NCBI RefSeq assembly: GCF_022605165.1
Contig: NC_063071.1
Coordinates: forward strand, 2,790,001 to 2,854,000
Direction: 5' to 3'
DNA length: 64,000 nt
Origin: Purpureocillium takamizusanense
Taxonomy: Eukaryota > Ascomycota > Sordariomycetes > Hypocreales > Ophiocordycipitaceae
Shown: positions 55,336 through 64,000 of the stretch, in pieces
Layout of the letters: each line of letters starts with the position of its first letter
Position numbering within the stretch: the first letter of the stretch is position 1
Notes under the pieces: model-generated
What the model was told of the DNA's origin: nothing
Seen by the model: the letters and a program-made list of their open reading frames with translations, nothing else
The model's database searches: none
Program-made: the position numbers and the translations under genes

Positions 55336-56804
55336 CTTATTTGTCTGATCGTCGTCTGACGGGCGGATGACACCCGGGGCCTGCTGGTGCGCGAGAGGTA
55401 GAGACAGAGAGAGAGAGGTCTGTGGTTGCTGACGTGGGATGCACACGGGGGCTCGAGCTGCTGCCGGTGCGCTGCGCTACATGTACGGACTCATGGAGGT
55501 ATTCATACTCGGCGGTCGCGGACGGCCGTTGGAGAGCTTCTTCTCCTTTCTTGTGCGCTCCTCCTCCTTTTCCCGTGGACTCTGGAGACCCCTTCCAGCC
55601 CGGCCCGTTGGAGACTGGAGGCTAGACGGCACGGAGCGGCGGGCGGCATGCCGTTAGTAGTACTAGTAGGTCCGGTCGCGCCGGAGATGAGTCTTGATGT
55701 TCTCTGGAGTCTGGAGTCTGCAAGCCCTTCCCGCCGGCGGCAGTGGCAAGTTGGTGGTAGTAGTACGTGGTACAAACGTGCGCACATACACACATACATG
55801 CATGCATACCCGTCAAAGATCCCTCGGCTTCATCGCATCTTTGCCCATCAACCGGGGCCCGCCGCCTTACCCGACGCGGGATCTGACCGACGACCAGGGG
55901 CGGGGCCGCAGCTCTTGAGCCTCCTGTCACATGGACTTGGGGCATTTGGGACCCGTTGTTGCAACAGGGGCTCGAGCGACACTAGTTCGTAGTAGTTAAC
56001 TAAGTACGTAGTAACCAACATCTTGGACCGGCTCGAGTCGTCCGTCCCTTGAACCGTCTGTCTGCAAGGAATATTCGGGGCTCTCGCTGGTTCAACGTTG
56101 GGCGCGCGCAACGCTGTGCCGGGAATAGATGCCGGGCCTGGCCGCAAGTTGGTTCCCCAAGTCCCCCAAGTAGGGCGCCCGTAAACCCTTCCTGGACTAT
56201 CCCCCGAGAGAAGCTCCAATCGGCCAACCTCGAAGGCGTATGGCGGTTCCAGAATTCGCAGTAGATTCGGCCAAGGGGAGGCGGGAGGCGGAGGGGGGGG
56301 CTTTCGGTCCCATAAATCTCCATTCCGCGACACCAGACTCATCAGGACGCCAACGACAGCCCGCCATCAGTCAAGTGTCACCACATCACTCACCACCGCC
56401 GCCGTCGCCCTGCCGCGTTAGCTCAGGGCACGCTTCACACACACACACACAAGTTCACCATCAGGACGTGCTTAGTGCAACGCGTGGTGGACCAGACCCT
56501 AACCGATCATCACCGGCTGATCTCTCTAGCCCCTTCTCGGTCCCAAGAGTCGGGAACACCAGCGGCCATCTGGCGGGTTTCGGACTGTGTCTGGAGGGGC
56601 AAGGCAAATCAAATAATAAACTGCTCGCCATGCCCACCCCAGCTAACCCCAACGATGAGGAGGAGAAGACTGGGCTCTCACGAGACAGTCGCAAGACGGC
56701 CACCTCTATTTTCTTTCTTTCCCCAGCCAGCTTGACTCCTTCACCCATCATTGAATCGGCCATGAAGTGCTAGAGTCGAGTTCAAACCAAGAACCACCGC
56801 CACG
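55336..56804. other. intergenic, no gene seen
   Basis: About 1.5 kb. Short repeats only, such as CATACATGCATGCATAC near 55792. It ends in the leader of the receptor gene, with (CA)n at 56438-56450. Confidence 0.4.
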
Positions 56805-58456
56805 ATGCCACTGTCTCTTCGCGGGGTCTTGCCCCTACTCCTCGCCATGCTGCTCATGGTGACATGCCAGGCGCAACATCAACAAGACATTGGGGTTTCC
56901 ATGCGAGCAGCGTCTCCCTTGGCTGGATACCCCGAGTGTGCAGTGGGTCGGCCCCCTGCTGCCCATGCTCTACTCTCCTCTCAACATGCCGATTCGAACT
57001 GCTGCTAACGATCTGGCGATAGGCGAAATGCATCCTGGTAGCCATGGGAGGCGGGCTCTGCAGTCCCACGGACAACAAGTGCATCTGCACAGATCAGACG
57101 TTCCAGCACAACGTCACGGCCTGCGTGTCGTTCGGCTGCACCATCCCTGAAGCCTTGGGTGCGTATTCTCGACCGCGGCACGAAGCATCTTCGTTCTTGG
57201 CGGGCAAGCGGAACTGACAAGTCCAACTCTATGCCCCTCTCAGTCACGCAAAATGCCAGCCTCACCAGGTGCGGCGTCACGCCTCGCGACCGCGGCCAGG
57301 AGCTCATCACCGTCACCGCCGTGCTCGCCTCCCTGGCCGCCGCCTTCATCGTCACGCGCTTCGCCTACAAGCTCCTCGTCGCGCGCCTCGACCTCGGGCT
57401 CGACGACGTCTTCGTCCTCGCCACCATGGTCTCGGCCGTCCCCAGCGCCATCATCACCAAGTTCGGCACCGTCCCCAACGGCCTCGGCCGCGACATCTGG
57501 ACCCTGACGCCGCAGCAAATCACAAACGTCGGCAAGTACTTTTACGTCATGGCCTGGCTGTACTTTTTGCAGACGGCCCTGCTCAAGCTGTCGTTTGTCT
57601 CCTTCTTCATGCGCATCTTCCCGGCCAAGGAGGTCCAGCGGCTCCTCTGGGGCACGTTTGCGTTTGTGACGGTCTGGGGCTTTGCTTTCATCATCACGTC
57701 TATTTTCCAGTGCCGCCCCGTGCATTACTTTTGGACAAAGTGGGACGGCATGCATGCGGGCTCCTGCGCTAATGCCAATGCCATCACCTGGTCCAATGCT
57801 GCCATGAGCATCGCGCTGGACCTGTGGATCCTTGCGATCCCGCTGTGGCAGCTTCGCAACCTCAAGATGCACTGGAAGAAGAAGGTCGGCGTGGCGCTCA
57901 TGTTTTGCGTCGGCACATTGTAAGTTACATCATCTTGCACGCGAAGAAGGACGCGGGCCATGTAGCTTTCATGTTGAACTGATGCTAACCATTGCCCAGT
58001 GTGACAGTCGTCAGCATCATCCGACTCCGGTCGCTCGTCAACTTCGCCGCCACGGCCAACTCGACCTGGGAATTCTACGACGTATCCCTCTGGTCGACGA
58101 TTGAGATTTGCATCGGCGTCATATGCGCCTGCCTCCCCACGATCCGCCTGCTCCTCGTGAAGCTCATCCCGGCGCTCGCCGGCTCGACCCAGCGGAGCAA
58201 CTACTACCGCTACGGCACCGGAGGCAACGCGAGCGGCCGCGGGCGGTCCTCCAAGACGGCCACGTCGAGCAACCACCAGACCACTGTTCGCGCCGACTCG
58301 GCCAGCCGAGCGCAGTCCGATCACGACAGCGCCGCGGAGGAGCCCCAGGGCATCTTGTTCCAAAAGTCCTACACGGTGCAGTACAGCGACAATGACGAGG
58401 CGAGCCTGGTTGCGATGAGGGATCTGGAGGCAAAGGCGCCGCCGAGCAGGAGGTAG
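56805..58456 (+). CDS. CFEM-domain PTH11-type G-protein-coupled receptor
   Basis: Exons 56805-56942, 57023-57158, 57244-57919 and 58000-58456 (1407 bp, 468 residues); introns of 80, 85 and 80 bp, the last with a TGCTAACC branch. A signal peptide (about 1-23) is followed by an extracellular CFEM domain with eight Cys (CAAKC, LC, DNKCIC, AC, GC, RC), including the Asp before CIC. Seven membrane helices of the fungal rhodopsin-like type follow, with ARLDLGLDDVFVLATM, FVMAWLYFLQTALLKLSF-like blocks and TSIFQCRPVHYFW. A Ser/Arg-rich cytoplasmic tail of about 110 residues ends the protein. PTH11 receptors sense surface or nutrient cues during infection-structure formation in some fungi. The ligand is unknown. 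Confidence 0.92.
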
Positions 58457-61201
58457 GAGTGGAATGACTTTGACGAATCGATGTCTTTAGACGGACCGGC
58501 CCAATAGACTAGTTTTTGTTTTTTACAGCGAAAATTCAGCCGCCGCTGATGCTGCATGTATGTCACGATGGATTGCCTTTTGATGCTGCAATATTTCGGG
58601 GTGGTAACCTTTACAACTTCTCCCAAGGCACACGTCGTCTGGCACCCACGGCTGCCCTGTCGGATTCGCCCTTGCTCGTGCGGTAAAGCGGTATGTTGCA
58701 CACAGGAGTAGCGAGTCACCTTGTTTAGTTTTGCTCGCCAATTGCCAAGCCATTTGGCTGGCCTGCGTCGAGGGGGCTGGACGTGCTGCAGAGCTCGAAT
58801 CTCCGCCAGCTTCAGCACGATAGGATCATGGTATCACAAAGCACTAAGAAACGCAAACAACCCAAGTCTATGACACAAGTGCCAAGGACGAATCTCCTCA
58901 CCGTCTTTACGTGTATAAGCGCTTACAAACCCCAGCGCTGTGCGCAAAATCCCCGCGCGAATAGCCTCACCTTCAATACCCGCGATAAGGCGGACGATTC
59001 ATTCTGTGGGCAGACACTTGCGGTGAAGAAACGCCACATTCGATCGGCGACAAATGCGTGTACGACGATCCGGGCCAACGGCACTTCAACAACATCGAGT
59101 CGGCATTTCAAAGAGGCAGGTCCGTGCCTGGTACATAGAGTTCAGCCTTACGTGTTAATGCCTGGCGATCGAGCACAGACCTTGTCACCATGCCTCCCAC
59201 TTCGGAGAGTTTTTAGTACAGCACGGTCTGCCTCCGGTACACGTTCATTGGCTCAGCGCATCGGTTTCTGCTAGTCATGGACACGTGCCGTTCATGTTTC
59301 CGCTGCCAGTGGAAGAGAGCCGAGAGACTACCCGCAGCAACATCAAGTCGCCCAATTACGGGATTGCCCTGTCTGAGACCTATCGATATAAGGATATAGT
59401 AAAGCCGTTGTGATCAATAACGGGGGGGCTGGGAGGCTTTCCATTACGACTCTTCTTTCTCCATGAGCTCACATGATTGATCGCTTCGATGCGCCTACCA
59501 ACTTCAATACTTTGTACACGTGCATGCGATGCAACGTCTTGTGTGCAGGGATCCGGCGATGACAGAGGCTCCATCTCAAGGCCAATGCAACCGGACATGC
59601 ATGTAAAAGGTACTTTGTAAGGCCTTGACATTGAATTGGAGAGCCAAGAACACAGCACGTCTGGTCTGGTCTTGTCTGAGTGCTAGACATGGGCCACGAC
59701 GATGAACACTAGATTGCTCATCACCCCCGCACGTGCCCGCTCTTGGGGTCAGCCGAGGCTGCGGAGACGTTAGGGCTCAGTAGACCAAATGAGAAAATTA
59801 GGATCATTGCCAGTGACCGTTGCGAGCAACCAACTACACCAGGCACGCGGCACCCTATTGGACGCGGTGGTTCATGCTGCTGGTGAGATGAGACGCTGTG
59901 TTTGTATAAAGGGCCGGGCCGCGCAAAGACCCAACGCAACGGAATGCTGCGCCGCAAAAGAAGAAACAAGACGTGTGCGTGATTGGTGCGTTGTTTGTTC
60001 AGATGTAGTAACGCCTGAAGATTGATGTGGGTTGATGGAACATGACCAGACAGAATACGACTGGGAGCCAGGTCGTTCCGTTCCGTTGATCGGCGTCTGA
60101 TGATTAGAAAACAGACAATCTATCCATTCACAACGGGATACGTATGTTACTATACGACGTCAGTTACTTCAATAGTACGTGTAAAGAATCGCGCGGAGCA
60201 AAAAAAGTGCACAGCGATGAACCCCGTCTCCCGACCCGCTCGCTCGCCCGCTCTTACTACGCGCATCGGAGCTGAAGAGAGGGCTTTATCTCTTAAATCA
60301 AGTTGCTCTTCGAGGGCACTGCCCCGCGGCGGAGTGCTGCTACCTTGCTACAGTCGTCCATCTCCGCGCATCGATGCAGTAACGAGCATCCATCAGGAGT
60401 GCAACGCTGTAGGAGCATTATGTTTGATGATGCATAGAGAATGATGCTGAGGGACTTGGCGTCCGAGGAGACATGCCAGCCGTGGAGAGGGTGAAGACGA
60501 TCGATCGTGGGCTTCAGTCTCAGCCCCGAGTACTTTTGCGTCTGCGTCTGGTAAGGCGATAGAAACGCTTTCCACTACTACCTAGCGCGCATAGTGAGTT
60601 CAACAAGACGATTGAGCGGTGTGTAAGAAGGAGAGGCTCCGGGCTGGTTGAGACACAATCATGTAGAGTGTATTACACGTGTTGAGCCGGCCAACACGAA
60701 GAACCCTCCATCCCAGCCAACGCCTCTTGTTGCGGCTCCCGATTCACACCCGATTGACTTTCCGTCCCGAGGCACAAGCTCAACTGCGACGACTAGCCAA
60801 GTCGGCTTCGGTTCGATGAACGTCCCGGCAGAACGCATAACGACCCATAACCCATGACGCCGACGCGGAGCATCAAATGAGGCCGCGACTCCATCCAGTC
60901 CGGCGGGACGGCGTTATGTGCCTCATCTCCCCTCCATGTCCAGCGCCGCTAAAAACGGCACGCGAGATGACATCCGCTTACGAATTTCTTTGCGCTTGCC
61001 TTGGAGGTCGCAGCAGGCGGTGGTGGAGTACGTATATGTACCGTTGGGGGGGCGGCGGCGAGGGTGGTTGCATTGGCGCCGCGCCAACCGCACTGGGGAG
61101 ATGATGGGCGATGGGACATGCATCGAGGCGGGCTTCCTCCATGCGGGAAAGATGAAGGAAACATGGTTTACTCATACTACTACTGCCGCTGCTGCTGCTG
61201 C

Positions 61202-61265
<64 letters not shown>

Positions 61266-61523
61266 ACGTACGTTGCGGAGATGGAGAGACGGCGATCTAC
61301 GCTTCTGGTGCCGCGGAATCATAAGTAGCCCGGCGGCCGCTACATGTATTCCTCGAAATCAATGTCTCGCCCGGGTCCAGTCCAGTCCAGACTTCAAAGC
61401 AGCGAGGTCGACAACGGGTTCAAGCTGTCCGTCCTTGTCTGTCTGTCGTCTTGATCCAGGCTCTTCAGTCGCGCGCTCCTGACTCCTGACTCCTGACGCC
61501 GCTGCCCGGCACCGGCCCTCACC
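58457..61523. other. 3-kb intergenic stretch with a possible coding remnant and a CTG microsatellite
   Basis: No intact gene recognised. Near 58860-59130 two plus frames in turn show protein-like, Cys-containing text (NLLTVFTCISAYKPQRCAQN, then CGEETPHSIGDKCVYDD), but they do not join without a frame change. A (CTG)n tract is listed separately. Confidence 0.35.
61180..61265 (+). repeat. (CTG)n trinucleotide microsatellite, about 28 triplets
   Basis: Almost pure CTG/GCTG run with a few interruptions at its left end. It reads as poly-Ala, poly-Cys or poly-Ser depending on frame and strand, but lies in no recognised gene, about 260 bp upstream of the GMC oxidoreductase. Confidence 0.95.
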
Positions 61524-63473
61524 ATGCGCTTCTTCACCGTCTCAACCCTCCTCGCCCTCCTCCCGGGCCTCTCCTCGGCCGTCCACCTCACCGGCTATGA
61601 CTTCATCGTTGTCGGCTCCGGCGCCGGCGGAGGGCCCCTCGCCGCCCGCCTCGCCCTGGCCGGGCACAAGACGCTGCTCCTCGAGGCAGGCGACGACCAG
61701 GGGCAAAACACAAACTACACCGTCCCCGCGTACTCGGCGCGCGCGTCCGAAGACGGGGCCCTGGCGTGGGATTTCTTCGTGCGGCACTACGCCGACGATG
61801 CCCGCCAGGCGCGCGACTACAAGACGTCGTACCGCACCAAGGAGGGCGGCATATACACGGGCCTGAGCCCCCCCGCGGGCGCCGAGATGCTCGGCACGCT
61901 GTATCCCCGGACGGGCACCCTCGGCGGGTGCACGACGCACAACGCCCTCGTGGCGATATACCCGCACCGCTCCGACTTTGAGCACATCGCCTCGCTGACG
62001 GGCGACGCGTCGTGGTCCCCCGACAACATGCGCAAGTACTTTGTGCGCATGGAGCATAACCGCTACCTGCTCCCGCTTCTCGCAAAGAGCAAGGGCCACG
62101 GCTTCGACGGCTGGCTGTCCACGGAGACGGCGCCCCTGACCATCCCGCTCGAGGACCCCCAGCTGCTCAGCCTCGTGCTCGGCGGCACGTTTGCGCTCGG
62201 CAACTACACCCACACGATCTTCAACCTCGCCTCGGTACTCGCCGGCGACGCCAACGCCGACTCGGCCGCCCGCGACAGGGACGGCGGGTACTACATGATC
62301 CCCATCTCGGCGGGCGGCGGCGTGAGGGTCGGGTCCAGGGACTTTGTCGTCACGGTCCGCGACGCCAAGAACGCGGACGGCAGCAAGAAATACCCCCTGG
62401 ACGTGCGGCTCAACGCGCACGTCACCAAGATTCTGTTTGACGAGAGCGGTGACTCAGAGCCACGCGCCACGGGCGTAGAGTTTCTCGACGGACAGTATCT
62501 CTACAAGGCGAGCCCGCGGCATCGGGCGGGCGACAAGGGCACCCCCGGCTCCGCCTCGGCCAAGCACGAAGTCATCATCGCGGGCGGCGCGTACAACTCC
62601 CCGCAGCTCCTCAAGCTGAGCGGCGTGGGGCCCGCGGCCGAGCTCTCCCGCTTCGGCATCAAGGTCGTCAAGGACCTGCCCGGCGTCGGCACCAACCTGC
62701 AGGACCATTACGAGGTCGTCGTGCAGGGCAGCGTGCCCAAGGACTTTGCCGCGCTCAAGGGGTGCACCTTCAAGGACGACCCTGCCGAGGACGCCTGCCT
62801 GAACCGCTGGCAGCATCCCGTCCTCAACAACCGCGGCACCTACGCCTCCAACGGCCTGGCCGTGTCCATGCTCTTCAAGTCCTCCGCGTCGGCCACCCCC
62901 GAGTACGACGCCTTTGTGTTCGGCGGGCCCGTCAACTTCCGCGGCTACTTCCCCGGCTATAGCATCAACATCACCGCCCGGCACGACACCTTTAGCTGGG
63001 CGATCCTCAAGTCCCACCCGCGCAACACCGCGGGGTCCGTCACCCTGCGCTCCGCCGACCCCCTCGACGTCCCGGACATTGTCTACAACTACTTCGACAC
63101 GGGCGTCGGCGACGCGGCCGCCGACCTCCAGGCCCTGCGCGAGTCCATTACCCTTGCCCGCGATGCCTTTAAGCGCCAGCTCGTGCCTGTTAAGGAGATA
63201 CTGCCCGGTTCCGAGGTCAAGTCCGAGGAGCAGATGGACGACTACATCAGGGACACGGCCTGGGGGCACCACGCAAGCTCGACCTGCCCCATCGGACGCG
63301 CGGACGATCCCATGGCCGTCCTCGACTCTAGCTTCCGAGTCTATGGAGTCAAGGGCCTCAGGGTCGTGGACGCGAGCGTCTATCCGCGGATTCCGGGCAC
63401 CTTTACCGCCGTGTCGACGTTCATGGTCGGTGAAAAGGCGGCAGACGTCATTTTGAGCCAGATGGCAAAGTGA
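61524..63473 (+). CDS. secreted GMC-family FAD oxidoreductase
   Basis: Single exon, 649 residues. A signal peptide (MRFFTVSTLLALLPGLSSAV) is followed at once by the dinucleotide-binding motif VVGSGAGGGPLAARLA (from residue 29) and LLLEAG at its end. PRTGTLGGCTTHNALVAIYP is GMC signature 1, and IAGGAYNSPQLLKLSGVGP near residue 352 is signature 2. The catalytic His lies in WGHHASSTCPIG (His582/583), followed by LRVVDASVYPRIPGTF. Length and order fit fungal secreted GMC enzymes (alcohol, sugar or aryl-alcohol oxidases or dehydrogenases). The second catalytic His/Asn after PRIPG is not obvious by eye, so activity on a given alcohol is unproved. Confidence 0.94.
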   Translation: MRFFTVSTLLALLPGLSSAVHLTGYDFIVVGSGAGGGPLAARLALAGHKTLLLEAGDDQGQNTNYTVPAYSARASEDGALAWDFFVRHYADDARQARDYKTSYRTKEGGIYTGLSPPAGAEMLGTLYPRTGTLGGCTTHNALVAIYPHRSDFEHIASLTGDASWSPDNMRKYFVRMEHNRYLLPLLAKSKGHGFDGWLSTETAPLTIPLEDPQLLSLVLGGTFALGNYTHTIFNLASVLAGDANADSAARDRDGGYYMIPISAGGGVRVGSRDFVVTVRDAKNADGSKKYPLDVRLNAHVTKILFDESGDSEPRATGVEFLDGQYLYKASPRHRAGDKGTPGSASAKHEVIIAGGAYNSPQLLKLSGVGPAAELSRFGIKVVKDLPGVGTNLQDHYEVVVQGSVPKDFAALKGCTFKDDPAEDACLNRWQHPVLNNRGTYASNGLAVSMLFKSSASATPEYDAFVFGGPVNFRGYFPGYSINITARHDTFSWAILKSHPRNTAGSVTLRSADPLDVPDIVYNYFDTGVGDAAADLQALRESITLARDAFKRQLVPVKEILPGSEVKSEEQMDDYIRDTAWGHHASSTCPIGRADDPMAVLDSSFRVYGVKGLRVVDASVYPRIPGTFTAVSTFMVGEKAADVILSQMAK

Positions 63474-64000
63474 AGGAAGCAACATTTATGCAGAGACGCG
63501 GTGATACTGGCTACATACACATAGATTTGTCTTAATGTACTACTTTGTTTAAGCCAACGAGCTTAAGCAGCGCAAACAACATATTTGTCCGCTCCGAGAT
63601 GATACCAATGTGTGCATGGAATCAACTTCGAGCGAGTCCTTGGCCAAACGCGGGAGTCCAGTCGCGTGCCCATAGACAGCTGCACATTACGGCTGTAGCC
63701 AGAGATACGAAGTAGGAGGAATGCAGCCATGGCATTGCGAACCCAACCTGCGCCCTACAAGGCCGCGACTGAGGCTCAACAGCTCATCTGCCGGGCCTTG
63801 ACTTCCGAGACACTGATCGACATCGATCGTGCAGTAACCCGGCCATTGTGGGCGGAAATAGGACAGTGATGCGACAGCCACGCCTGGGATACTAGACGTA
63901 ATATACATGGTAGCCACTAATCGCAGGCTCTGACGATAGGGAGCAATTTGCTTCACTAACATGTAGACACACGTCACAATCACAAGCACCAGACATTGAC
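63474..64000. other. 3' flank, no gene seen
   Basis: About 530 bp to the window edge. Only a 100-codon minus frame without recognisable features; nothing annotated. Confidence 0.35.

Noticed and set aside
60909..61328. Poly-Ala, poly-Ser and poly-Cys frames across the CTG tract
   Set aside because: They exist only because the triplet repeat keeps frames open; the flanks show no gene.
62454..63485. 343-codon minus-strand frame
   Set aside because: Antisense shadow of the GMC oxidoreductase.

Overview
This window comes from the nuclear genome of a filamentous ascomycete, most likely a sordariomycete and possibly Hypocreales. Genes carry short introns (about 46-140 bp) with fungal branch points, and the family content fits: CFEM proteins, a PTH11-type receptor, a UstY-like protein, a class V LysM chitinase, a fungal sulfotransferase and a MirB/Sit1-type transporter. 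No bacterial operons, CRISPR array, rRNA or confident tRNA was seen. I built exon models by eye from splice sites and checked that phases add up. None is backed by transcripts or database searches.

Layout. 1-5.3 kb: a class V LysM/GH18 chitinase running off the left edge, divergent from a small secreted protein. 5.5-10.4 kb: an ankyrin-repeat protein, two orphan exons and a membrane-anchored sulfotransferase-like protein. 11.3-15.0 kb: a compact ustiloxin-type RiPP-like locus, with a UstYa-like (DUF3328) gene divergent from a secreted precursor made of four 17-residue units separated by Lys-Arg sites, followed by a GNAT. 16-26 kb: a glycine-rich protein, a chromate transporter divergent from a bZIP gene, a BTB protein, a 12-bp minisatellite, a frame-disrupted Cys-module gene and a second bZIP gene. 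27.8-37.4 kb: an apparent iron-acquisition neighbourhood with an AIF-like flavoprotein, a GNAT, two GPI-type CFEM proteins and a siderophore-type MFS transporter. Five exact copies of ATCWGATAA, the consensus of SreA/Fep1-type iron GATA repressors, lie in its promoters. I found none elsewhere in the window. 37.5-46 kb: a divergent CAX-like exchanger, a Pro/Gln-rich annexin, a small Cys-rich secreted protein and a DEAD-box helicase. 46-50.8 kb: gene-poor, homopolymer-rich DNA. 50.8-64 kb: a haem-oxygenase-like di-iron protein, a BBE-type FAD oxidase, a CFEM-PTH11 receptor and a secreted GMC oxidoreductase.

The two strongest systems are the RiPP-like pair (precursor plus UstYa-like protein, sharing one promoter) and the iron locus, where the cis-sites link adjacent genes into a plausible regulon. 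The rest looks like ordinary, weakly clustered accessory genome rich in secreted and membrane proteins.
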